A stretch of 64,000 nucleotides of DNA from Pseudogemmatithrix spongiicola (lineage in GTDB: Bacteria > Gemmatimonadota > Gemmatimonadetes > Gemmatimonadales > Gemmatimonadaceae): contig NZ_CP130613.1 in NCBI RefSeq assembly GCF_030623445.1, forward strand, positions 496,001 to 560,000. The letters are read 5' to 3'. Position 1 is the stretch's first letter. Each line of letters opens with the position of its first letter. This document shows, piece by piece, positions 14,656-24,376 of the stretch. The notes beneath the pieces are model-generated. The model made no database searches and was not told where the DNA came from. It saw only the letters and a program-made list of their open reading frames with translations. The position numbers were made by a program, and so were the translations under genes.

Positions 14656-16677
14656 ATGTCCGTCGGCTCCATTCCGCGCCACGCCTATCGGCCCTACAGC
14701 ACGCCCGCCCTCGTCGCCTGGATCGCGATGGCGGGACTCGTGACGTATGCGGCCGGGCCCGTGCTGCGACACATGGAGTTCGCGGTCATCCCGTGGCCGT
14801 TGCACGGCCTCGCCGTCGCCATCCTCTTCAGCAGCCGCGAGCGGGATCGCCCCTGGACCGCCATCGCGCTCTCCGTCGCCATCATCCTCGGCGCGGGCGG
14901 CCATAGCGGCGACTGGATGCGTTCCATCACCGGCACGGCCCAGCTGATGGCGCAGACCATCGCCGTCGTGCTGTTCCATCAGTGGCTGAGCGGCGGTCGG
15001 CACCCGCTCCGCGGCGCACTCTCCTATGCGTGGCTGGGCGTCGTCGTGCTCCTCGGCTCGCTGCCGACGACGCTGCTCGCGACGTTGATTGTCGAGATCG
15101 TCGGCCCCCAGATCGCGCCAGGCTATACCACGGGCGAGTGGTGGGTCTCGGCGGTCTCCTCGATGTACGCGATCGCACCGATCCTGCTGGCCCAGAGCGC
15201 GCCGGCCCGCATCGAGGTACGTGCCAGCACGACCTGGCGCTGGGAGCTGCCGTTGCTGGCCGCGGTCTATGCCATCGCGCTCGTCTGGGCGTTCTTCGAG
15301 CCGGCGTGGCCGCGGCTGCAGCTGCCCGCCGCCGTCGCGACCGTGCCGTTCCTCGTGTGGGCCGGTCTGCGCTTCGGCGTGCGCGGCTACGCCGTCTTCG
15401 CCGCCATGTTCGTCGTCGCCGTCATCGCCTCGACGGTGCTCGACGTCGGGCCCTTCGGCCAGTTCGGCGACGACCCCATCGTCCGTGGGCGCCGAGCCTG
15501 GATCTACGTCGCCTCGCTCGCGGGCCCGACGATGATCTTCCCGCTCACGCTCGTCGAACGCGCCATCGCCGAGGCGCGCGCCCGCGGCGCCTTCGCCCAG
15601 CTCGCCGCCATCATCGAAAGCTCCGGCGACCCCATCGCCGCCATCGACCACGACCTCGTCATCATCGCCGTGAACCCCGCCTGGGTGCGCGGATTCCATC
15701 GCATCTCCGGCGTGACCGTGCGCCCCGGCATGCGCATGGACGACGTGCTCGAGAGCCTGCCGATGGATCGCGACGAATCGGTGGCGCACTGGCGCCGCGC
15801 CCTGCAAGGCCACCGCTTCACCGCCATCCGTGAGGTCGGCGATCCGGCGCTCGCGCGCGACGAGTTCGAGATCACCTACAGTCCCGTGCGCGACGAGCAG
15901 GGCGACATCGTCGGCGCGAGTCAGGTGGTCCGCAACGTCACCGACCGCCGCAAGCACGAGTCGGCCGAGGCCGAGACGCGTCGCCTCGAGGCCCTCGGGC
16001 GCCTTGCCGGCGGCGTCGCGCATGACTTCAACAACCTGATGACCGCCGTTGTCGGGTATGCCGGCATCCTCGCGCAGTCGCTGCCCGCGCACGACCCGCG
16101 CCAGGCGGACCTTGCCGAGATCGAACGCGCCGCGACGCGGGCCGGCGAACTCACGCAGCAGCTCCTCGCCTTCGCCAGGCGCCGCGTCGTCGCCCCGAAG
16201 GTCGTCGATGTCGGCGATCTCGTGGGTGGCTTCATGCGACTTCTCGACCCGCTGCTCGGCAGCACTGTGCGCCTCAATGTGCGCATCGGCACCGACCTGC
16301 CCGATGTCCGCATCGATCCCGCACAGTTCGAGCAGGTGCTCATGAACCTCGCGGTCAACGCCCGAGATGCGATGCCGAACGGCGGCGAGTTGGGCGTGGA
16401 TGTCGTGCGGACCCGCTACCGCGACGGCGTCGGCGTCCGCGTCTCCGTGCGCGACACGGGCACGGGCATGGAACCGGAAGTGGTCGCGCGCATCTGGGAG
16501 CCGTTCTTCACGACCAAACCGCAAGGCAAGGGCACCGGCCTCGGCCTCGCCACCGTGCACGGCATCGTGCACCAAGCGGGCGGGGAGATCGGCGTCGAGT
16601 CGACGCTCGGCGTCGGGACGACCTTCAACGTCCTGCTGCCGGGCGTGGACCCAGACGACAGCGCGGTCGCCGGCTGA
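14656..16677 (+). CDS. MASE1-PAS hybrid-type sensor histidine kinase
   Basis: This 673-aa protein has an N-terminal membrane domain of about eight helices resembling MASE1 (about residues 15-300). A PAS domain follows (about 310-430; AIDHDLVIIAVNPAWVRGF). The HisKA domain has phospho-acceptor His456 in GGVAHDFNNLMTAV, and a HATPase_c domain closes the protein (LMNLAVNARDAM, RDTGTGM, GKGTGLGLATV). The HDFNN box is typical of kinases that often carry or pair with a receiver domain, but no receiver is fused here and no regulator gene adjoins, so its partner lies elsewhere. The ATG at 14656 was chosen over longer readings because the upstream part is antisense to tdh. Confidence 0.88.
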   Translation: MSVGSIPRHAYRPYSTPALVAWIAMAGLVTYAAGPVLRHMEFAVIPWPLHGLAVAILFSSRERDRPWTAIALSVAIILGAGGHSGDWMRSITGTAQLMAQTIAVVLFHQWLSGGRHPLRGALSYAWLGVVVLLGSLPTTLLATLIVEIVGPQIAPGYTTGEWWVSAVSSMYAIAPILLAQSAPARIEVRASTTWRWELPLLAAVYAIALVWAFFEPAWPRLQLPAAVATVPFLVWAGLRFGVRGYAVFAAMFVVAVIASTVLDVGPFGQFGDDPIVRGRRAWIYVASLAGPTMIFPLTLVERAIAEARARGAFAQLAAIIESSGDPIAAIDHDLVIIAVNPAWVRGFHRISGVTVRPGMRMDDVLESLPMDRDESVAHWRRALQGHRFTAIREVGDPALARDEFEITYSPVRDEQGDIVGASQVVRNVTDRRKHESAEAETRRLEALGRLAGGVAHDFNNLMTAVVGYAGILAQSLPAHDPRQADLAEIERAATRAGELTQQLLAFARRRVVAPKVVDVGDLVGGFMRLLDPLLGSTVRLNVRIGTDLPDVRIDPAQFEQVLMNLAVNARDAMPNGGELGVDVVRTRYRDGVGVRVSVRDTGTGMEPEVVARIWEPFFTTKPQGKGTGLGLATVHGIVHQAGGEIGVESTLGVGTTFNVLLPGVDPDDSAVAG

Positions 16678-16684
16678 GCCGGCG

Positions 16685-19639
16685 CTACACCAGCGCTGGC
16701 TTCACCGCCTCCACGCGCACGGCGCAGACCTTGAACTCCGGGATCCCCGACGGGCCGTCGAACGCGGGGTTCGTCAGCAGGTTCGCGGCCGCCTCGCGGT
16801 AGTGCATCGGCACGAACACCTGCCGGCGCGCCACACGATCCGAGAGCCGCACCGCGATGCGGATCGTGTTGCGGCGCGAGGTCAGGCTCACTTCGTCGCC
16901 GTCCTGCACGCCGAGTTCCGCGGCATCGAGCGGGTTCAGCTCCACCGTCGCGGTGCTTTCGCGCGCGTCCAGCGCCGTCGAACGCCGCGTCATCGTGCCG
17001 GTGTGCCAGTGGTACATCTGGCGGCCCGTGTTCATGAAGAACGGGAACTCCGCGTCCGGGAGCTCGGCGGGCGGCAAGTACTCCGTCGCCACCAGCAGGG
17101 CCTTGCCGTCCGGCGTCGGGAAGCGATCCGCGAACAGGAACGCCATGCCTTCGCTCGACGCGTCGGGCACGGGATACTGGAGGCCAGCCGGCCGCTCCAT
17201 CAGGCGCCGATACGACACCCCACGCCAACTCGGCGTCACACGCGCGATCTCATCGAACACCTCGGACGCGGTCGCGTAGGGCGTCGGCACGCCCAGCCGC
17301 CGCGAGAGATCCAGCACGATATCGAGATCGCCGCGCGCCTGGCCCGGCGGCTCCACGGCCTTCCGCGCCAGCTGGATGCGGCGCTCCGTGTTCACGTAGG
17401 TGCCGTCCTTCTCAGCGAAGCTCGCCCCCGGCAGCACCACGTCCGCGCAGCGCGCCGTCTCCGTCAGGAACAGGTCCTGCACCGCGAGGAACTCGAGTCC
17501 GAGGAACCAATCCTCGGCGTGCGCCACATCCGGGTCCGAGATGATCGGATTCTCGCCCATGATGTACATCCCGCGCACCGGCGAGTCCTTGCCGACGATC
17601 TCGGTCACCTTGCGGCCTGGCTTCGCGTCGAGCTTGGCCGGATCCACGCCCCAGGCCTCGGCGTACAGCGTCCGCACCTGCGGATCATCCACGCGGCGGT
17701 AGTCGGTGAACGCAAACGGAATGGCGCCCATGTCCGACGCGCCCTGCACGTTGTTCTGCCCGCGGATGGGAATCATCGGTGCGCCCCAGCGGCCGATCAT
17801 CCCGCAGGCCAGCATCAGGTTGAGCAGCGACGTGACGATGTCCGTGCCCGTGTGATGCTGCGTGAGGCCCATCGCCCAGAGCGTCGCCGAGTTGGGCCCG
17901 CGGGCGTACAGCTCGGCCGCGCGGCGGATCGTCGCCGCCGGCACACCGGTGATGCTCTCCGCCAGCTCAGGGGTGTAGCGCTGCACCGCCGCGCGCACCT
18001 CGTCGAAGCCGCGCGTGCGCTTGGCGATGAAGTCCTTGTCCTCGAGGCCCATCGCGAGGATGTGGTGCAGCATGCCGTTCAGCAGCGCCACGTCCGTGCC
18101 GGGCAGCAGCTGCAGGTGCACGTCGGCGCGGGCGGCGAGTTCGATGCGGCGGGGGTCGGCGACCATCAGTGTCGCGCCGCGCTTGAGGGCGCGCTTGATC
18201 GCCGCCCCGAACACCGGGTGGCTCTCCGTCGTGTTGGCGCCGAGGATGAAGATGACGTCGCTCTCGTGCTCGACCTCGCGCATCGAGCCTGACGAGGCAG
18301 AGGTGGCGAGGGCGCGCTGCATCGCGCTCACCGAGCTGGAATGGCAGAGCCGGGTGCAGTGGTCGACGTTGTTCGTGCCGATGCCGGCGCGGAACAGCTT
18401 CTGGAGCACGTAGTTCTCTTCGTTCGCGCACTTGGCGCTGGCGAAGGTGGCAAGGGAATCGGGGCCCCGCGTGTCGCGCAGCCGCGCCAACTGCTGCGCG
18501 CTGAGCTCCATGGCCTCGTCCCAGGTCGCTTCGCGGAAGACGTCGAACCACTCGCGCGGCGTGGCGATGCGGTCGCGCGGATCGGCAAGCGCCGCGTCGG
18601 CGCCGGGGTCCATGCGCTTGCGCAACGGATTGGTGCGCGGGCGGCGATCCTTGGCCGCGGCGCCTTCCTCCTCGACGAGCTCCCACGGGCCGCCACGGCG
18701 CGGGAACTGCGTCGCCACCGCGTCGCTGGCGGCATCGTAGCGCCACTGCCCGTCGGCGCCGCGCTGCCAGCCGCGACGGATCAGCGGCGTGGTGAGGCGG
18801 TCGCGGTGCAGGATGAAATCCGTGCCGAAACGCCCCTTCACGCAGGTGCTGCCTTCGTTCGGCGTCTCCTCCTCGATCCACGGCGAGACCACGCGCGTGA
18901 CTTGGCCGCCGCGCACCTCGAGGTCGAGCTGGCAGCCCACCGCACAGTACGGGCACACGCTGCGCACCGTCTCCTTGGGCTGCTCCATCACGCCGGCCTT
19001 GAGCTTCGCCATCGGCAGGATGTCGTGGATCGCGCCGGTCGGGCACACCCGCACGCACTCGCCGCACCAGGTGCAGCCGGCGTGCTCCGGGTTCCCGTCC
19101 GCGCCGACGACGATCTGCGCGTGTTCGCCGCGCTCGGCGACTTCGAGCACGCCCACCACCTGGATGTCCTCGCAAGCCCGCACGCAGCGCGTGCAGAGGA
19201 TGCAGGTGGACATGTCGTGCGTGATGATGCCGTCCGTCGGGCGCTCGTCGCCCGTGCGCAGCGGCAGTTCGCGCGAGCGCGTCCGCGGCACCTCGTAGCG
19301 GTGCACGAGGTCTTCGAACTCGTTGCGGCCTCGGTCCGCGGGGATCTCCTCAGCCGGATACCGCTCAAGCAGCAGCGACAGCACACCTTGGCGGTTCTTC
19401 ACCGCCGCCTGCGATTCGGTGTGCACGACCATGCCCTCGGCGGCCGGCGTCGCGCAGGAAGGCAGCAACTTCGCCGTCCCCTCGACGCTCACGAGGCAAA
19501 TGCGGCAATTGCCGACCGTCGGAAGCTTGGGGTACCAGCACAGCGTGGGCACGTCGATGCCAGCGGCACGCGCGGCATCGAGAATCGTCGCGCCATCCGC
19601 GACCGCGCACTCGCGGCCGTCGATGGTCAACTTTGGCAT
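16685..19639 (-). CDS. Formate dehydrogenase, molybdopterin (alpha) subunit, cysteine type
   Basis: This 984-aa protein starts with a [2Fe-2S] ferredoxin domain (Cys34, 45, 48, 62). Two [4Fe-4S] ferredoxin motifs follow (CILCTRCVRAC and CTWCGECVRVC), then the molybdenum-pterin domain with its own cluster (CPYCAVGC). The Mo ligand position is Cys432 in RLCHSSSVSAM, where E. coli FdhF has selenocysteine. Two oddities stand out. The NuoG-like His-Cys3 cluster normally between the 2Fe and 4Fe domains is replaced by a Cys-free stretch. An extra segment of about 50-60 residues, rich in charged residues and Pro, is inserted near the start of the catalytic domain. A GGAG about 9 nt upstream supports the start at 19639. 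No beta or gamma subunit gene is nearby, so the electron partner is unknown. Confidence 0.88.
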   Translation of the reverse strand: MPKLTIDGRECAVADGATILDAARAAGIDVPTLCWYPKLPTVGNCRICLVSVEGTAKLLPSCATPAAEGMVVHTESQAAVKNRQGVLSLLLERYPAEEIPADRGRNEFEDLVHRYEVPRTRSRELPLRTGDERPTDGIITHDMSTCILCTRCVRACEDIQVVGVLEVAERGEHAQIVVGADGNPEHAGCTWCGECVRVCPTGAIHDILPMAKLKAGVMEQPKETVRSVCPYCAVGCQLDLEVRGGQVTRVVSPWIEEETPNEGSTCVKGRFGTDFILHRDRLTTPLIRRGWQRGADGQWRYDAASDAVATQFPRRGGPWELVEEEGAAAKDRRPRTNPLRKRMDPGADAALADPRDRIATPREWFDVFREATWDEAMELSAQQLARLRDTRGPDSLATFASAKCANEENYVLQKLFRAGIGTNNVDHCTRLCHSSSVSAMQRALATSASSGSMREVEHESDVIFILGANTTESHPVFGAAIKRALKRGATLMVADPRRIELAARADVHLQLLPGTDVALLNGMLHHILAMGLEDKDFIAKRTRGFDEVRAAVQRYTPELAESITGVPAATIRRAAELYARGPNSATLWAMGLTQHHTGTDIVTSLLNLMLACGMIGRWGAPMIPIRGQNNVQGASDMGAIPFAFTDYRRVDDPQVRTLYAEAWGVDPAKLDAKPGRKVTEIVGKDSPVRGMYIMGENPIISDPDVAHAEDWFLGLEFLAVQDLFLTETARCADVVLPGASFAEKDGTYVNTERRIQLARKAVEPPGQARGDLDIVLDLSRRLGVPTPYATASEVFDEIARVTPSWRGVSYRRLMERPAGLQYPVPDASSEGMAFLFADRFPTPDGKALLVATEYLPPAELPDAEFPFFMNTGRQMYHWHTGTMTRRSTALDARESTATVELNPLDAAELGVQDGDEVSLTSRRNTIRIAVRLSDRVARRQVFVPMHYREAAANLLTNPAFDGPSGIPEFKVCAVRVEAVKPALV

Positions 19640-19757
19640 TGCGGCAAACTCCGGAGGGGGGATCCAGTGTCTGAACGTTGGCACTGCGCCCGCGCGTACA
19701 CAACGTGTCAGGTCGTATATTCGCTGGGCAGGTCATCTCCCCTACCGAGGGTTCCGC

Positions 19758-21383
19758 GTGAGCACGTCCCGTCGTGACTTCCTCCGCAGCTCGGCCGCCG
19801 CCGCGGCCGCTGCGAGCCTCCTCACCGCCGACCGCGCGCAGGCCGCCGCCCTCGAGGCGCGGCAACCGCTCTGGAGCGGCGACAGCGATCACCGCGAACT
19901 CGCGATGCGCGCCATCGACGCCGCCCGCGCCGCCGGTGCCTCCTACGCCGACTGCCGCATCTCGTCGGCCCGCTCACAGAACATCGGCACGCGCGAGCGT
20001 CGCGTCACCAACATCGGCGACAACGAGACCTTCGGCTTCGGCGTCCGCGTCATGGTCGAGGGCACCTGGGGCTTCGCCGCGTCCAGCGAGCTCAGCGCCG
20101 ACGAAGTCGCCCGCGTCGCGCGCCAAGCCGTGGCGCAGGCCCGCGCCAACCGCCGCGCGATGGTGAAGCCGCTCGAGCTGGCGCCCATCCACCACCCGCC
20201 CGTCCCCAATGGGCAGTGGCGCTCCCCGGCGCGCATCGATCCATTCTCGGTCGCCATCGAGGACAAGGTCGCGTACCTCATGGACGCCAACGCCGCCGCG
20301 CTCGCCGCCGGCGCGCGCTTCGTGAACTCGCAGATGTTCTTCCTCAAGGACGAGAAGACCTTCGCGAGCACCGAAGGCACCGTCACGCAGCAGACCATCT
20401 TCCGCGCCCAGCCCGGCATGACCGTCACCATGGTCTCCGCCGACAACCGCGACTTCCAGACGCGGCAGAGCACCGACATCCAGCCCAAGGGCTTGGGCTA
20501 CGAGCACGTGCTCGACTCGAACATGAAGGCGCACGCCGCCCGCTGGGTCGAGGAAGCGCGGCAGAAGCTCAGTGCGAAGCCGGTCGAGGTGGGCCGCTAC
20601 GACCTCATCCTGCACCCCACGCACCTCTGGCTCACCATCCACGAGGCCATCGCGCACCCGACGGAGCTCGACCGCGCCTATGGCTTCGAAGCCAACTACG
20701 CCGGGACCAGCTTCCTCGCGCCGCCAGAGCAGTTCCTCGGCAAGTTCCGCTACGGGCCCGACTTCATGAACGTCGTGGCCGACCGCTCGGCGCCGGGCTC
20801 GCTCTCGGCCTGCGGCTGGGACGACGAAGGCGTCGCGCCGGAAAGCTTCCACATCATCAAGAACGGCATCTTCGTCGACTACCAGACCACGCGCGAGCAG
20901 GCGATGTGGCTCGACTGGTGGTACAAGTCGCAGAACATGCCGACGCGCTCGCATGGCTGCTCCTACGCCCAGACCTGGGCCGATGTGCAGTTCCAGCGCA
21001 TGCCGAACGTGAACCTCATGCCCGGCGAGCGCGATCTCGTGTGGGAGGATCTCATCGCCGCCACCGAGAACGGCATCGCCATCGTCGGCGATGGCTCGTT
21101 CTCGATCGACCAGCAGCGCTACAACGCGCAGTTCGGCGGCCAGCTGTTCTACGAGGTGAAGAACGGCAAGATCACCGGCATGCTCAAGGACGTGGCCTAC
21201 CAGATCCGCACGCCGGAGTTCTGGAACGCCATGGACATGATCGGCGGCCAGCGCAGCTACGAGCTCGGCGGCGCCTTCGGCGACGGCAAGGGCCAGCCCT
21301 CGCAGTCCAACGCCGTCTCGCACGGCTGCCCCCCAACCCGGCACAAGCAAGTGAACGTCATCAACACCGGGAGGCAGGCCTGA
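19758..21383 (+). CDS. Tat-exported TldD-family metalloprotease, copy 1
   Basis: This 541-aa protein starts at a GTG and opens with a twin-arginine signal (STSRRDFLRSSAAAAAAAS). The TldD zinc motif HExxxH is present as HEAIAH (His295-Glu296-His300). The glycine-rich C-terminal segment GDGSFSIDQQRYNAQFGGQ is typical of the family. TldD works with TldE/PmbA as a heterodimeric peptidase; known substrates include microcin B17 leader peptides and CcdA. E. coli TldD is cytoplasmic, so a Tat signal implies action outside the inner membrane. The stop overlaps the start of the TldE-like gene. It heads a four-gene operon that diverges from the formate dehydrogenase gene. Confidence 0.92.
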   Translation: MSTSRRDFLRSSAAAAAAASLLTADRAQAAALEARQPLWSGDSDHRELAMRAIDAARAAGASYADCRISSARSQNIGTRERRVTNIGDNETFGFGVRVMVEGTWGFAASSELSADEVARVARQAVAQARANRRAMVKPLELAPIHHPPVPNGQWRSPARIDPFSVAIEDKVAYLMDANAAALAAGARFVNSQMFFLKDEKTFASTEGTVTQQTIFRAQPGMTVTMVSADNRDFQTRQSTDIQPKGLGYEHVLDSNMKAHAARWVEEARQKLSAKPVEVGRYDLILHPTHLWLTIHEAIAHPTELDRAYGFEANYAGTSFLAPPEQFLGKFRYGPDFMNVVADRSAPGSLSACGWDDEGVAPESFHIIKNGIFVDYQTTREQAMWLDWWYKSQNMPTRSHGCSYAQTWADVQFQRMPNVNLMPGERDLVWEDLIAATENGIAIVGDGSFSIDQQRYNAQFGGQLFYEVKNGKITGMLKDVAYQIRTPEFWNAMDMIGGQRSYELGGAFGDGKGQPSQSNAVSHGCPPTRHKQVNVINTGRQA

Positions 21384-22753
21384 TGTCGAGCCGCTCCCTG
21401 CGCGCCGTCGCGCGCCATCTTTCCCGCGCCGAAGCCGAAGCCATCTGCAAGCGCGTCCTCGAGTTCTCCACGGCCGACGAGTGCCGGGTGACGATCAACT
21501 CCGGCGTGCGCGCCAACACGCGCTTCGCCGTGAACCAGATCTCCACCGCCGGCGACAACTACAACGCCGCGGTCTCCATCCGTGCCGTGTTCGGCAAGAA
21601 GGTCGCGAACGTCACGGTGAATCGCCTCGACGAAGCCGCCCTGCGCGACGCCGTGCAGAACGCCGAGCGCATCGCCAAGCTCGCGCCGGACGATCCGGAG
21701 CTGTTGCCCGAACTCGGGCCGCAGACCTACCAGGATGCCGTCGTGTGGAACGACGCCACGGCGTCCCTGGAACCCGACGCCCGCGCCGATGCCGTCCGCC
21801 AGATCACGGAGCGTGCGCGCGCCGCCGGCCTGGTGAGCACGGGCTACCTCGAGGCCCAGGCGCAGGCCTTCGCGATTGCGAACTCGAAGGGCCTGTTCGC
21901 CTACCAGCGCAGCACGGGCGTCGCCTTCACCACCACCGTGCGCACCGAGGACGGCCAGGGGTCCGGCTGGGCCGGCGCGTCGGACAACGACTTCACGCGC
22001 ATCGACCCGCGCCAGCTCGCCGAGCGCGCCATCGAGAAGGCCCGGCGTTCGGTGAACGCCGCCGCCATCGAGCCGGGCCGCTACACCGTCGTGCTGGAGC
22101 CCACGGCCGCGGCGAATCTCATCCAGCTCATCGGCGGCGCGCTCAACGCCCGCAACGCCGACGAAGGCCGTTCCTTCTTCTCCAAAGCCGGCGGCGGAAA
22201 CAAGATCGGCGAGAAGGTCGTAGACGAACGCGTGACGCTCTACTCCAACCCGCTGGACCCGCGCGTCCCGGCCAACACCGTCAACGGCGACGGCTCGCCC
22301 GTCGGCGCGACCACCTGGATCGAGAACGGCGTCGTCAAGAACCTCGCCTACGATCGGTTCTGGGCCCAGCGCACCGGCAAGCAGCAGTCGAGCACGGGCG
22401 GCACGCTGGCGATGAACGGCGGCAACGAGACGGTCGAGTCGATGATCGCCTCGACGCAGCGTGGCCTGCTCGTCACGCGCTTCTGGTACATCCGCGGCGT
22501 CGATCCGCGCACCATCCTCTTCACCGGCCTCACCCGCGACGGCACCTTCCTCATCGAGAACGGCCGCGTCACCCGTCCGGTGAAGAACCTGCGTTACAAC
22601 GAGTCGCCGATCTTCATGCTCAACAACCTGCTCGCGATGGGTCGGCCGGAGCGCGTCAGCGCCTCGGAGTCCGGCGGTCCGGGCCAGGCCATCATGATCC
22701 CGGCCATGAAGGTCCGGGATTTCAACTTCACCTCCACGAGTGACGCCATCTAA
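21383..22753 (+). CDS. TldE/PmbA-family protein, copy 1
   Basis: This 456-aa protein is the partner-type subunit, related to TldD but without the HExxxH zinc motif. Recognisable PmbA/TldE stretches include RFAVNQISTAG, IEPGRYTVVLEP, GEKVVDERVTLYSNP and RTILFTGLTRDGTFLIENG. It starts on the A of the TldD stop codon (TGATG), so the two are translationally coupled and should form a heterodimer. Unlike its TldD neighbour it has no obvious signal peptide, so it would have to be carried out with TldD in the folded state by Tat. That would fit a hitchhiker export mechanism but is inference. Confidence 0.9.
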   Translation: MSSRSLRAVARHLSRAEAEAICKRVLEFSTADECRVTINSGVRANTRFAVNQISTAGDNYNAAVSIRAVFGKKVANVTVNRLDEAALRDAVQNAERIAKLAPDDPELLPELGPQTYQDAVVWNDATASLEPDARADAVRQITERARAAGLVSTGYLEAQAQAFAIANSKGLFAYQRSTGVAFTTTVRTEDGQGSGWAGASDNDFTRIDPRQLAERAIEKARRSVNAAAIEPGRYTVVLEPTAAANLIQLIGGALNARNADEGRSFFSKAGGGNKIGEKVVDERVTLYSNPLDPRVPANTVNGDGSPVGATTWIENGVVKNLAYDRFWAQRTGKQQSSTGGTLAMNGGNETVESMIASTQRGLLVTRFWYIRGVDPRTILFTGLTRDGTFLIENGRVTRPVKNLRYNESPIFMLNNLLAMGRPERVSASESGGPGQAIMIPAMKVRDFNFTSTSDAI

Positions 22754-24376
22754 ATGACGGACCGCCGCGATTTCCTCCGGACCACCGGAGCAGCAGCGGC
22801 TGCGGCCATCGCCTTCGCGTCAGCACCACGACCCGTCGGCGCCGCCCCGGCCCTGGACGACCTCGACCGCTTCCAAAGCGGACTCTCGAAGGAACTCCTG
22901 ATGGACGCGATCAACGCGGCCAAGATGGCCGGCGCCTCGTACGCCGACGCCCGCATCGCGCGCATCCGCCAGAACTTCGTCGTCACCCGCGAACAGCAGA
23001 TCGTCAACGTCGTGGACACCGACACGCTCGGCTGCGGTGTCCGCGCCCTCGTCGACGGCTGCTGGGGCTTCGCCGCGACCCGCACGCTCACGCGCGAGGC
23101 CATCACCTCTGCGGCCCGCGAGGCCGTCGCCATCGCCCGCGCCAACCGCGTGGCCCGCGACCGCTCCGTCGAGCTCGCGCCGGTGCAGGCCTACCCGAAC
23201 GCCACCTGGCGCTCGCCGGTCACGCGCGATCCCTTCGACGTCCCGCTCGAGGAAAAGGTCAACCTCCTCCTTTCGGCCAACGCCGAGGCGATGAAGGTCC
23301 AGAACGTCCGCTTCGTGAACAGCATCCTGTTCTTCGTGAAGCAGGAGAAGCTGTTCGCGAGCACCGAAGGCACCGTCACCGACCAAACGCTCATCCGCAG
23401 CTGGCCGCTGTTCACGGCGACCGCCGTGAAGCCGGACTTCTCGGACTTCCAGAGCCGCACCGGCGCCGAGGCCGCGCCGATGGGCCGCGGCTTCGAGTAC
23501 GTGCAGCAGTGCGACCTGCCCGGCAACGCGCGGAAGTGGGCCGAGCAGGCCAACGAGAAGCTCTCGGCCAAGCCGGTGGATGTGGGCCGCTACGACCTCG
23601 TGCTCGCGCCCAGCAACATGTGGCTTACCATCCACGAGTCCATCGGCCACCCGACCGAGCTCGACCGCGCGATGGGTTACGAGGCCAACTACGCCGGCAC
23701 CAGCTTCATCGCGCCGCCGGAGCGCCAGCTCGGCACGCTCAAGTACGGCCCGAGCATCATGAACGTGCAGGGCGACCGTTCGCAGGAAGGCGCGCTCTCG
23801 ACCATCGGCTACGACGACGACGGCGAGCGCCCGGATGACTTCCTGATCGTGAAGGAGGGCATGTTCAACGACTACCAGACCACGCGCGAGCAGGCGCCCT
23901 GGCTGCGGGACTGGTACACCAAGAGCGGCAAGCCCGTCCGTTCGCACGGCTGCTCGTACGCCGACAGCTGGGGCAGCGTGGCGTTCCAGCGCATGCCGAA
24001 CGTCTCGCTGATGCCGGGCAACGACAACAAGACCTGGAACGACCTCATTGCCGGCGTGGACCGCGGTATCGCCATCGTCGGCGACGGCTCGTTCTCGATC
24101 GACCAGCAGCGCTACAATGCGCAGTTCGGCGGCCAGGTCTTCTACGAGATCAAGGGCGGGAAGATCGAAGGCATGCTCAAGGACGTCGCCTACCAGATCC
24201 GCACGCCGGACTTCTGGAACTCCATGGACGCCATCGGCGGCCGCGCGAGCTACGAACTCGGCGGCAGCTTCTTCGACGGCAAGGGACAGCCGCCTCAGGT
24301 CAACGCGGTGAGCCACGGCTCGCCGCCGGCGCGGTTCCGCCAGGTCAACGTGATCAACACCGGGAGGCAGGGATGA
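22754..24376 (+). CDS. Tat-exported TldD-family metalloprotease, copy 2
   Basis: This 540-aa paralogue of copy 1 has the Tat signal TDRRDFLRTTGAAAAAAIAF and the zinc motif HESIGH (His294 to His299), closer to the usual TldD HExxGH form than copy 1. The glycine-rich GDGSFSIDQQRYNAQFGGQ segment is identical in the two copies, and both end in a Gln-Val-Asn-Val-Ile-Asn-Thr-Gly-Arg-Gln tail. It begins immediately after the previous stop codon with no gap. The order D-E-D-E points to tandem duplication of a gene pair followed by clear divergence. Both zinc sites look intact, so both are probably active. Confidence 0.92.
   Translation: MTDRRDFLRTTGAAAAAAIAFASAPRPVGAAPALDDLDRFQSGLSKELLMDAINAAKMAGASYADARIARIRQNFVVTREQQIVNVVDTDTLGCGVRALVDGCWGFAATRTLTREAITSAAREAVAIARANRVARDRSVELAPVQAYPNATWRSPVTRDPFDVPLEEKVNLLLSANAEAMKVQNVRFVNSILFFVKQEKLFASTEGTVTDQTLIRSWPLFTATAVKPDFSDFQSRTGAEAAPMGRGFEYVQQCDLPGNARKWAEQANEKLSAKPVDVGRYDLVLAPSNMWLTIHESIGHPTELDRAMGYEANYAGTSFIAPPERQLGTLKYGPSIMNVQGDRSQEGALSTIGYDDDGERPDDFLIVKEGMFNDYQTTREQAPWLRDWYTKSGKPVRSHGCSYADSWGSVAFQRMPNVSLMPGNDNKTWNDLIAGVDRGIAIVGDGSFSIDQQRYNAQFGGQVFYEIKGGKIEGMLKDVAYQIRTPDFWNSMDAIGGRASYELGGSFFDGKGQPPQVNAVSHGSPPARFRQVNVINTGRQG

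Noticed and set aside
19640-19757. Promoter boxes in the fdh/tldD divergent region
   Set aside because: A TATATT at 19716-19721 could be a -10 box, but no -35 box at the right distance was found, so it is not listed.
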